This document shows positions 1 through 5,499 of a DNA stretch of 5,499 nucleotides, piece by piece. The DNA is from Verrucomicrobiales bacterium (GTDB lineage Bacteria; Verrucomicrobiota; Verrucomicrobiia; Limisphaerales; UBA1096). Within the stretch, counting starts at the first letter, position 1. Every line of letters starts with the position of its first letter. The notes below the pieces were generated by a model. The model ran no database searches, had not been told where the DNA came from, and saw only the letters and a program-made list of their open reading frames with translations. The position numbers and the translations under genes are program-made. The stretch spans positions 1 through 5,499 of the forward strand of contig WTHH01000050.1 in the NCBI GenBank assembly GCA_011523195.1. The letters are read 5' to 3'.

Positions 1-2091
1 CTCCTTAACCAGCGAACCCCGAATTACGGGTGATGTGCGATTTCCCATCGTGCCAATTGCAAGGAAGGAGGCCTGGGTCATCAGTCCGCCACGGGGAGAA
101 TCTGCATCCAGACTTACTTTTTGAAAGCCGTTGCCTGAGTATTGGTCATTGAGTCCATACTTTGCTGCAAGCACGCCATTGATGGTAACAAAGTCAGAAT
201 CAATCAGATTATTTGCGGGGAGGTTTTCCTCCAGCAAAGTCTTAAAAAACTCAATCGGTTCTCGTTTCGCGGAGTGGACGTATGCATCCGTGAAGTGAAG
301 ATGGAACCGCGTGTTTATTCCGACACTGTCCAGGCGATCCAAGTGCATCCATTGGCTGATAAATCCCTTATGAAAATTTTCTGCCCGGGCATGCGACATT
401 AGCCGCTCGGTTTGTTTCAACAGAACAGGCTTCTCAAGGAGCGATCCATTCCTCGCTAGTTTCAGTAGCTCCTGATCAGGTGGGCCACTCCATAAAAAAG
501 AAGAAAGGCGATTCGCAAGGCTGATCCCATCCAATACCCGATTGTTTTGTTTCTCTTCGGTTGATGGGTTTACCAGATAAAGAAAACGGGGAGAAGATAG
601 GATCATTGCCAGTGGATCCACCATTGCCTCGTGAAAACTTTTACCCGCTTTCCGCTCAGCCTTGTAATAAGTGTATAACTTCGACACGAATTCATCCGAT
701 GCTTCCTGACCTCGAAACGCACTTGTGGCAAACCGCCTCAGAAACACTTCTGCAGATGCATCTAGTTCCTCGGGGGAAGCCGTGGCGACTTTGCAGGTGT
801 CTACCAGTTTTTCGAATGGCGTTTTCTGATCATAAAAAGGCCCCTCCACTTCGAGCCATCTCACCAGAATAGTTTCATCCGGAACATCAGGCTCGATGGG
901 ACGGTAATGCTGATACAACTGATTGTTGGGGGGGCGACCATGTTGGTCTTCGCCAAACCATATACTCTTCCTAGCACTTTTGGATGTTGTTGGCCGGAAG
1001 CCGTCTCCGAATTTCGGATACCACACCACCTCGTGAGTCGAGGGTTCCTCAATCGACCCGGTTACGTAGAAACTACCAATCGGTTTTCCATTTTCAGCAC
1101 CCTTGCCCGCATGAGGGACGGTCATTCGGATTGATCGACGAATCTCCACTCCATCGACCACACCTGCGGAGGCCCGCAATCGATAGTAGGCGCGAGCGTC
1201 GGGTAGAAAAGAAATACCCATACTGTTGACCAGGTTCCGGATCGGCAGCATGCGCCCTATAGGGTGATACTTCAGGTTTTCGCTGTAGTAAGCAGCGAGG
1301 TTTCTTCGATCCCGATACTCAGCGTGCCGTGGGTATTTTTCGGAGCCCCGATTATAACGATTCCATTCGTATTCCGTGAGGCCAACATCTTTGTAAGACT
1401 TATCTGTATCATGCACCTCCTGAACCTTTTCGAGAATCTTGTAGATATTTCTCTCCATTTTTCCAGAATTCGCAAAATCCTTTCGATCCACTTTGATCTT
1501 TGCCCTCGGTTTCACTGCCCAGTGCATTGCCGTTTGAACGAGCTGCTGACCCTGCTCAAAATAGTTCTCTAGGTCGATGGAGCTGAGTGACTGGTTCTGA
1601 CCAATGGTATCGTAACGGCCGCTTGCATCATCTGGCAGTCTTTCGGCAAGGATTCGAATGCCAAGTAATTCTTTTATGGTGGACTCATATTCTCGTCTAT
1701 TGATTCGCCGAAGGGTGATTTCCCCACCGCTGTCCTTTAGCATCAACTGGGCGGACTGTAAGGATTCTGTCAAGTCACCCACCACCTTTGCCAATTCGTC
1801 CTTGCTCGGTTGTGTTTTCTTCTTAGGGGGCATTTCACCCGAGTTGAGCTGATCGAGGATATCCTGCCAGTTTTCAGCGTCGGCAACATCGACAATGGAT
1901 CGACTCAGGCCTTCCAGATCGAGGTCTGCCTTGGCGGTATCGGCATCGTGACAGTCAAAACAATAGTTCTCGAAAAAAGGCTCGATACTCTTGGGCAAAA
2001 TTACTCGAGCTTTTGCGGCAAGGGGCACGCGGCAAAACAAGGATACTGCCAAAACCAACAAGAAGATAAATCGATTGGGAAAAGAAATCAT
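1..2091 (-). CDS. Exported planctomycete-type cytochrome c / DUF1592 multidomain protein, 3' end cut by the window
   Basis: The minus strand is open for exactly 697 codons from the ATG at 2091 to base 1 and leaves the window in frame, so the C-terminus is missing. An in-frame TAG directly precedes the ATG, which fixes it as the first possible start. Residues 1-27 look like a signal peptide: a short N-region, the hydrophobic stretch FIFLLVLAVSLF, and cleavage near AAKA. A haem c motif CFDCH lies at residues 44-48, followed by GEMPP at 85-89, as in the planctomycete cytochrome C (PSCyt1) domain. Next come DUF1587-like sequence (about 125-185, LRRINRREY), a long unassigned and partly beta-rich region (about 190-430), DUF1595-like (about 440-505, FATSAFRG and SSPRFLY), DUF1592-like (about 515-645, LANRLSSFLWSGPPD) and the start of DUF1588 (from about 668, RGGLMTQASFLAIG and NRTSPVIRG). 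The rest of DUF1588 and a terminal DUF1585 are expected outside. The family is exported and haem-binding, but its reaction is unknown. Domain names rest on recalled family motifs, not a search. Confidence 0.9.
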   Translation of the reverse strand, partial: MISFPNRFIFLLVLAVSLFCRVPLAAKARVILPKSIEPFFENYCFDCHDADTAKADLDLEGLSRSIVDVADAENWQDILDQLNSGEMPPKKKTQPSKDELAKVVGDLTESLQSAQLMLKDSGGEITLRRINRREYESTIKELLGIRILAERLPDDASGRYDTIGQNQSLSSIDLENYFEQGQQLVQTAMHWAVKPRAKIKVDRKDFANSGKMERNIYKILEKVQEVHDTDKSYKDVGLTEYEWNRYNRGSEKYPRHAEYRDRRNLAAYYSENLKYHPIGRMLPIRNLVNSMGISFLPDARAYYRLRASAGVVDGVEIRRSIRMTVPHAGKGAENGKPIGSFYVTGSIEEPSTHEVVWYPKFGDGFRPTTSKSARKSIWFGEDQHGRPPNNQLYQHYRPIEPDVPDETILVRWLEVEGPFYDQKTPFEKLVDTCKVATASPEELDASAEVFLRRFATSAFRGQEASDEFVSKLYTYYKAERKAGKSFHEAMVDPLAMILSSPRFLYLVNPSTEEKQNNRVLDGISLANRLSSFLWSGPPDQELLKLARNGSLLEKPVLLKQTERLMSHARAENFHKGFISQWMHLDRLDSVGINTRFHLHFTDAYVHSAKREPIEFFKTLLEENLPANNLIDSDFVTINGVLAAKYGLNDQYSGNGFQKVSLDADSPRGGLMTQASFLAIGTMGNRTSPVIRGSLVKE

Positions 2092-2098
2092 CTAATGG

Positions 2099-2127
2099 TT
2101 ATTAATTAGTGGAGATGTCATTAATAA
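2099..2127. repeat. AT-rich 8-bp perfect inverted repeat just upstream of the DUF1592 gene
   Basis: The arms TTATTAAT (2099-2106) and ATTAATAA (2120-2127) are exact reverse complements around a 13-base loop. The near arm ends 7 bases before the ATG at 2091, so on the minus-strand transcript it covers the place where a ribosome binding site would lie. No Shine-Dalgarno-like sequence is visible there. It could be a weak RNA hairpin or a protein-binding dyad. It has no U-run and is all A/T, so it is a poor terminator candidate. Chance is possible in such AT-rich sequence. Confidence 0.35.
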
Positions 2128-2175
2128 ATGTCGACGCCGAGAGTCTCTGGGTAATTCACGCCAACCTTTAACGGT

Positions 2176-3672
2176 TCAGTTTAAGTCCGGAATCTCCGGT
2201 TTCAATACTGTGTCACCTGTAGAAGGATACAGAGCACCTTCCTTTTTGAGGCGATCAGCCATTGCCTTAGTCATTGTCTTCAGTTTATTGGGTTCGCTTT
2301 CGGCCAGGTTCTTAGTTTCGAAGGGATCGTTCCCTAAATTGTACAACTCGTATTTGGTTTTTCCTTTGTAATGATAGATCAATTTCCAATCACCCTGACG
2401 AAAAGCAGTGAAGTAGGAACTGCGGTGAGAATGGGGAAAGTGACACATGAAATGATTAGGCCGATCAGGGTTTCTCTTACCCGAGAATTGCTTAAGTAAA
2501 CTCACCCCGTCCACGACGTGGTCTGAGGGATTTTTTACCCCCGCGGTTTCAAGAATGGTCGAATAAATATCCATAACTGTTCCAATCTGATCGTTGTGAA
2601 GCGAATCTCTTGCGATGGGAAAAGTATTTTTCTTACCGGGCTTGGCCCAACCCGCAATGAAGGGCACACGCATACCTCCTTCGTAGTAGGTTCCCTTCTT
2701 TCCACGAAGCGGAACGGAACTGGAGTAACCGTGAACCGGCCCTAAGGGCGCGTCAGACCCATTATCACCAACAAACAGGATCAAAGTGTTTTCAGCCTCA
2801 CCCTTATCTGCAACATGATCCATCAAGTCACCAAGGGATTTGTCGATCCCTTCGATTAAGGTCGCATATGCCTGAGCATTCTTTGTCTTTTCTGAGTCCT
2901 TGTAGTTGGCAGCAAACCGAGGGTCCGAATTGAATGGGCTATGCACCGCATAGTGAGACATATAAAGAAAGAACGGCTTCTTCTTTTCCAATGATTGGTC
3001 GATGGCGTCTTTGGCTTCAAGGGTGATTGCCTCGGAGAGGAAGACGTCGGTCTTATGGTATTTCTCAAGCCCGGGCACGGCCCGCTTTTTACGTTTTGGA
3101 TTTAGGTTTCCATATCCATCCTCCCCATAATAACTCCCCGGTTGCCCGAATGAACACCCCGCAATATTTATGTCGAAGCCCAGATTTTTCGGATCTTCCC
3201 CAGCGAACCCAATGGGGGCGAAGTGGGCCTTACCGGCGAAAATGGTGTGATACCCTTGCTTGCGAAGAAGCAATGGAAGGGTAACGTCCATTTGAGTTAG
3301 CCCTTCCCATTTCCAGCCTTTGGGACCGCCATTTTTTTTCTCAGGTGAAATGAATTGAGTCACCCGATGCCGAGCAGAGTTTTGCCCTGTCATGATAGAT
3401 GCCCTGGTTGGCGAACAAACCGACTGAGCGTAGAATTGAGAGAACCGAACCCCTTGTTTAGCTAAGCGTTCCATGTTCGGAGTACGATACCATTCATTGA
3501 GCGGATAACGTTTTGGTTTACCGTCCTGATCGGCCAACATCGGGACCGAGGTGTCCATCAAACCCATGTCATCAACCAGAAAGAGAATGACGTTGGGCCT
3601 TTGGGGTTCTGCATTTGCAGAGAGGCACCCAAAAACAAAAACGTAAAGGAAGAGCACCACTAGTTTTTTCAT
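2176..3672 (-). CDS. Secreted type I (formylglycine-dependent) sulfatase, 498 aa
   Basis: This is a predicted sulfatase of the alkaline phosphatase superfamily (COG3119, arylsulfatase A-like) that would hydrolyse sulfate esters outside the cytoplasm. Residues 1-21 form a signal peptide (MKK, hydrophobic core, likely cleavage after SANA). The metal-binding aspartates are D34-D35 in LVDDMG. The formylglycine motif CSPTR is at 86-90 and continues as ASIMTG. Further active-site motifs are GKAH at 147-150 (the common form is GKWH), AVHSP with H244, GDNGS with D303 and N304, and RGKKGTYYEGGMRVP at 323-337, where K326 takes the sulfate-binding lysine position. The C-terminal subdomain carries GDWKLIYHY and YELYNLGNDPFETKNLA. 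The length is normal and all core residues are present, so it should be active once matured. The start lies 5 bases after the upstream sulfatase stop, which suggests co-transcription and coupled translation. The substrate cannot be read from sequence; a sulfated polysaccharide or oligosaccharide is an inference from family context. Confidence 0.96.
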   Translation of the reverse strand: MKKLVVLFLYVFVFGCLSANAEPQRPNVILFLVDDMGLMDTSVPMLADQDGKPKRYPLNEWYRTPNMERLAKQGVRFSQFYAQSVCSPTRASIMTGQNSARHRVTQFISPEKKNGGPKGWKWEGLTQMDVTLPLLLRKQGYHTIFAGKAHFAPIGFAGEDPKNLGFDINIAGCSFGQPGSYYGEDGYGNLNPKRKKRAVPGLEKYHKTDVFLSEAITLEAKDAIDQSLEKKKPFFLYMSHYAVHSPFNSDPRFAANYKDSEKTKNAQAYATLIEGIDKSLGDLMDHVADKGEAENTLILFVGDNGSDAPLGPVHGYSSSVPLRGKKGTYYEGGMRVPFIAGWAKPGKKNTFPIARDSLHNDQIGTVMDIYSTILETAGVKNPSDHVVDGVSLLKQFSGKRNPDRPNHFMCHFPHSHRSSYFTAFRQGDWKLIYHYKGKTKYELYNLGNDPFETKNLAESEPNKLKTMTKAMADRLKKEGALYPSTGDTVLKPEIPDLN

Positions 3673-3687
3673 TTTGATTACTTCTTC
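3673..3687 (-). promoter_or_regulatory. Translational coupling junction with weak SD-like site for the second sulfatase
   Basis: On the minus strand the last codons of the upstream sulfatase read GAAGAAG (3681-3687), followed by the TAA stop, five bases and the ATG at 3672. The purine-rich run ends 8 bases before the ATG, which is a workable though weak Shine-Dalgarno position. The tight junction leaves no room for a promoter or terminator between the two sulfatases, so they almost certainly share a transcript. Confidence 0.4.
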
Positions 3688-5327
3688 AATTCATCTAAAA
3701 GCAGCTTACCGTCACCATTGGAATCGAGTTTCTTAAACCGTTTGGTCAGCGCAGGAACATTTCGTCCCTTTGGGTTGCCGATGTATTCCTCCAAGGTAAC
3801 ATTGCCGTCTCCGTTTCGGTCCCGATTTCTGAAGAACTGTTCTTGTGACCGGTGTTTCGGTGCTGGGTTGAGGTTTCCCTGAGGTTTGGCTTTCTCTTTT
3901 TGCAGACCTTTGGAAATCCCACCACCAGGATACTCAGCGTTGATGCTGGTAATGTGGTCGATCAGCTCCGCCTTGAGCGAAGCGTAGACTTCAGGGCGTT
4001 GTGTCCGCAGATCTTTCGTCTCGGCGACATCTTTGCTGAGATCGAACAGGGAAAGATTGGTATCCTTGAGCTTGGCGGCAAGGGCAGGCCAATCCGGAGA
4101 GTGATCCCGCCCGACGTCCGCCCAGAGTTTGTAGTCGCCCTTTCGCAAACCGATGTTTCCCCAAAGCTCAAAAATCATACTTCGATCCGGGACGACTTTC
4201 TTCCCTGACGAGAGCATGTGCGGCATCAAGGACGTTCCGCGAACCGGGTTCTTGCCATTCATTTTTGGAACCGAGATACCAGCAGCATCCAGCAAAGTAG
4301 CGTAGATATCGCAATGCATTACCTGATCATCAGAGATAATCCCTTGAGGTAGCCGGCCTTTCCAGTTCATCAGGAATGGCACTTTCAGGCCGCCTTGATA
4401 AGTGGTGCCTTTCCCTCCGCTGAACGGACCATTGTTTCCGGGGAATCTGCCACCAGGCGCGTCCTCCTCCATAGTACAACCTCCGTTGTCGCTAACGAAG
4501 ACAATGAGAGTGTTCTCGGAGATGTCCAGTTCCTTCAGGACAGAAACGAGTTTCCCAATGTTGTGATCCATATGTTCCAAAATTGCCACATAGTCGCTAC
4601 GCAAGAAATCGACACCTCGGGAAGTTGCCTTTTTCAACCAGGTCTCGGGTGCGGAGGCCGGTTTCGATTTATCGGTGCGTAGCGGGCCGTGTACAGCGTT
4701 GTAGGCGAGGTAACAAAAGAAGGGTTCATCCTTGCTGGCACTCTCACGAATGAATTGTTCAGCCCATCCGGTAAACAATTCAGTCGCGTGACCTTCGGAC
4801 GTGGAATCAGGTTTACGGTTGTGCATGATCTTAGATCTTTTTGGGGTGATCCAATAAGAATGAGCCCCTGCCAGAAATCCGTGAAACTCATCGAACCCTC
4901 GGTCATTTGGCACTTCTCCCTCCAAGGAGCCCATATGCCATTTACCAAAGCATCCTGTATGGTAGCCGGCTCGTGATAGATGCTCTGAAAGCATTATGAC
5001 ATCACGTTTGATACCACGGTACCCCGGCGATCCAAGCGGTGCTTTCCCTGGCCCCCTCCACATACCATTTTCCGTTGAGAATTGGCCGGTGAACATGCAG
5101 GCCCGAGAAGGGCCACAAAGTGGGACGGTATGGTAATTCGAAAATCGAACGCCTTGGGTGGCCAAGTCCTCCAAGGTAGGGAGACGCACTTCGGTATTGT
5201 CCCAATTAGAGGGCAAGTCTCCCCAACCATGATCATCAGAAACGATGAAAAGAATGTTGGGTTGCTTGACGGCTTGCAGGCTGGTCGCGATTGCAATCAG
5301 CAACAGGTAAATCCGAATTGTTGGCAT
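3678..5327 (-). CDS. Secreted type I sulfatase with C-terminal EF-hand pair, 549 aa
   Basis: This is a predicted formylglycine-dependent sulfatase (COG3119) for extracytoplasmic cleavage of sulfate esters. Residues 1-19 form a signal peptide (hydrophobic core IYLLLIAIATSL, likely cleavage after LQA). An in-frame TAG lies 12 bases before the ATG, so no longer start exists. Active-site motifs in order are VSDDHG with D31-D32, CGPSR at 71-75 continuing as ACMFTG, GKWHMG at 128-133, AVHGP with H213, SDNGG with D280 and N281, and SGGKGTTYQGGLKVP at 303-317 with K306. The C-terminal subdomain holds GDYKLW and LFDLSKDVAETKDL. A basic, proline-containing linker (about 473-497) leads to two canonical EF-hand loops: D503-x-N505-x-D507-x-N509 ending at E514, and D535-x-N537-x-D539-x-K541 ending at E546. 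The protein ends three residues later. The EF-hands probably bind calcium and may help stability or attachment, which is inferred. It heads the visible operon; the paired sulfatase downstream is of a different subfamily by its motifs. The substrate is unknown. Confidence 0.96.
   Translation of the reverse strand: MPTIRIYLLLIAIATSLQAVKQPNILFIVSDDHGWGDLPSNWDNTEVRLPTLEDLATQGVRFSNYHTVPLCGPSRACMFTGQFSTENGMWRGPGKAPLGSPGYRGIKRDVIMLSEHLSRAGYHTGCFGKWHMGSLEGEVPNDRGFDEFHGFLAGAHSYWITPKRSKIMHNRKPDSTSEGHATELFTGWAEQFIRESASKDEPFFCYLAYNAVHGPLRTDKSKPASAPETWLKKATSRGVDFLRSDYVAILEHMDHNIGKLVSVLKELDISENTLIVFVSDNGGCTMEEDAPGGRFPGNNGPFSGGKGTTYQGGLKVPFLMNWKGRLPQGIISDDQVMHCDIYATLLDAAGISVPKMNGKNPVRGTSLMPHMLSSGKKVVPDRSMIFELWGNIGLRKGDYKLWADVGRDHSPDWPALAAKLKDTNLSLFDLSKDVAETKDLRTQRPEVYASLKAELIDHITSINAEYPGGGISKGLQKEKAKPQGNLNPAPKHRSQEQFFRNRDRNGDGNVTLEEYIGNPKGRNVPALTKRFKKLDSNGDGKLLLDELKK
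3690..3821 (-). other. EF-hand pair (two calcium-binding loops) at the end of the first sulfatase
   Basis: Two 12-residue loops are encoded at 3786-3821 (DRNGDGNVTLEE) and 3690-3725 (DSNGDGKLLLDE). Acidic or amide residues stand at loop positions 1, 3 and 5, glycine at position 6, and glutamate at position 12 in both. This matches the dockerin/EF-hand loop consensus. The pair is separated from the catalytic part by a flexible, lysine-rich linker, so it is an added module and not part of the sulfatase fold. Paired EF-hands of this type on exported enzymes are known in planctomycetes. A cohesin-like partner is not suggested by anything in the window. Confidence 0.85.
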
Positions 5328-5382
5328 GACCCAAGACTAGGCCAAGGGATCGAGATAGGCACGGCTATAATCAAACGCTACG
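5328..5382 (-). promoter_or_regulatory. Leader upstream of the first sulfatase, no clear promoter or SD
   Basis: These 55 bases lie between the long hairpin and the first sulfatase start. On the minus strand they hold ATTATAG, a loose -10-like string, but no matching -35. The only purine bases near the ATG are a GGG five bases or fewer upstream, too close for a normal Shine-Dalgarno. Weak or absent SD sites are common in planctomycetes. The promoter may lie further upstream, or transcription may continue from the preceding gene. Confidence 0.2.
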
Positions 5383-5438
5383 ACTACTTGACCGTCCGAA
5401 CCACTTTCCGGTAAAGGAAAGCATCGGACGCAAGTAGT
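5383..5438. repeat. Long interrupted palindrome (hairpin) in the intergenic region before the sulfatase operon
   Basis: Outer arms ACTACTTG (5383-5390) and CAAGTAGT (5431-5438) pair perfectly for 8 bp. After two unpaired bases (AC, 5391-5392), CGTCCGA (5393-5399) pairs with TCGGACG (5424-5430) for 7 bp. An asymmetric internal loop (4 and 2 bases) is followed by a third stem, CTTTCC (5404-5409) with GGAAAG (5416-5421), closed by the loop GGTAAA. That makes 21 base pairs in 56 bases, far more than chance. There is no clear T-run after it on either strand, so a classical intrinsic terminator is not supported. If the short open stretch to its right is a gene end, the hairpin starts only 7 bases after that stop, which would fit a 3'-end RNA structure. 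It could also be a REP-like or other palindromic repeat, or a 5' leader structure of the sulfatase operon. Confidence 0.75.
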
Positions 5439-5445
5439 GTAATCT

Positions 5446-5499
5446 TTACATATTGCTGAAGATAAACATCTCTAACCCTTCAATAAACTCATGTCCTTC
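5446..5499 (-). CDS. Possible C-terminal end of an upstream gene (17 codons plus stop)
   Basis: From the right edge the minus strand is open in one frame for 17 codons ending EGLEMFIFSNM, then TAA at 5446-5448. The stretch is too short to identify or to prove coding. Support comes only from its position: it lies in the same direction as the other genes and is followed after 7 bases by the strong hairpin, as a gene end might be. The other two minus-strand frames close within about 27 bases. I do not recognise the protein. Confidence 0.25.
   Translation of the reverse strand, partial: EGHEFIEGLEMFIFSNM

Noticed and set aside
142..2109. Several plus- and minus-strand open frames of 60-103 codons across the left third
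   Set aside because: All overlap the 697-codon minus-strand frame whose translation carries recognisable DUF1592-family motifs throughout; the others show no motif or sensible composition.
2140..2148. AGAG-T-CTCT mini palindrome in the gap
   Set aside because: Four base pairs with a one-base centre cannot form a stable hairpin and is common by chance.
2163..2176. AACC/GGTT short inverted repeat right after the second sulfatase as a terminator
   Set aside because: The stem is only 4 bp and no T-run follows, so it does not support termination; read-through to the cytochrome gene is more likely.
3613..3672. Lipoprotein signal in the second sulfatase (VFGC with C16)
   Set aside because: Phenylalanine just before the glycine is atypical for a lipobox, and a better ordinary cleavage site (SANA) follows five residues later.
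3852..4208. Plus-strand open frame of 118 codons opposite the EF-hand sulfatase
   Set aside because: It is antisense to a well-supported coding region, has no recognisable motif and no ribosome binding site; it is a shadow of the real gene.
5366..5371. Perfect TATAAT on the plus strand just left of the long hairpin, suggesting a rightward small-RNA promoter
   Set aside because: No -35-like sequence lies 15-19 bases upstream, the surrounding genes all run leftward, and a single hexamer match is expected by chance.
5082..5414. Plus-strand open frame of 110 codons spanning the sulfatase start and the hairpin
   Set aside because: It overlaps the signal peptide and active-site region of the sulfatase and runs through the palindrome; no family resemblance.
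1..5499. A novel defence, mobile or CRISPR-like system
   Set aside because: No transposase, integrase, nuclease, helicase or toxin-antitoxin motif, no direct repeats with spacers, and no target-site duplication were seen; nearly every base is explained by two sulfatases and one cytochrome-type protein.

Overview
This window reads as one leftward (minus-strand) cluster from a bacterium of the PVC group, most likely a planctomycete (Pirellulales-like) or possibly a marine verrucomicrobium. The main lineage evidence is the multidomain 'planctomycete cytochrome C plus DUF1587/DUF1595/DUF1592/DUF1588' protein at the left end. This architecture is characteristic of, and greatly expanded in, planctomycetes and some verrucomicrobia. 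Exported sulfatases packed side by side, one with C-terminal EF-hands, also fit. Base composition looks close to balanced by eye; it was not computed.

Layout, in transcription order (right to left). At the right edge (about 5446-5499) is a short open stretch that could be the last 17 codons of an upstream gene. It is followed by a long interrupted palindrome (5383-5438) and then about 55 bases of leader. Next come a secreted type I sulfatase with two C-terminal EF-hands (5327-3678), a second and clearly different secreted type I sulfatase (3672-2176) only 5 bases downstream, an 84-base gap holding a small AT-rich inverted repeat, and finally a DUF1592-type cytochrome protein (from 2091). That last gene stays open for 697 codons and runs off the left edge in frame. 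Almost all of the sequence is coding; I found no tRNA, rRNA, CRISPR array or insertion sequence.

How the genes may work together. Both sulfatases have the cysteine that is converted to formylglycine, the conserved metal and sulfate-site residues, and N-terminal export signals. They are therefore likely to be periplasmic or extracellular hydrolases of sulfate esters, plausibly on sulfated polysaccharides. Their differing active-site contexts suggest two different sulfate positions or substrates. The haem-binding DUF1592 protein is also exported; proteins of this family often sit next to sulfatases and DUF1552 genes in planctomycetes, but their biochemical role is unproven. A joint role in breakdown of sulfated glycans is an inference. 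A DUF1552 gene just beyond the left edge would be the expected next neighbour.

The window is largely ordinary for a planctomycete sulfatase locus. The most noteworthy items are the long hairpin ahead of the first sulfatase, the EF-hand fusion, active-site sequence variants in both sulfatases, and the uncharacterised cytochrome protein with its long unassigned middle region.
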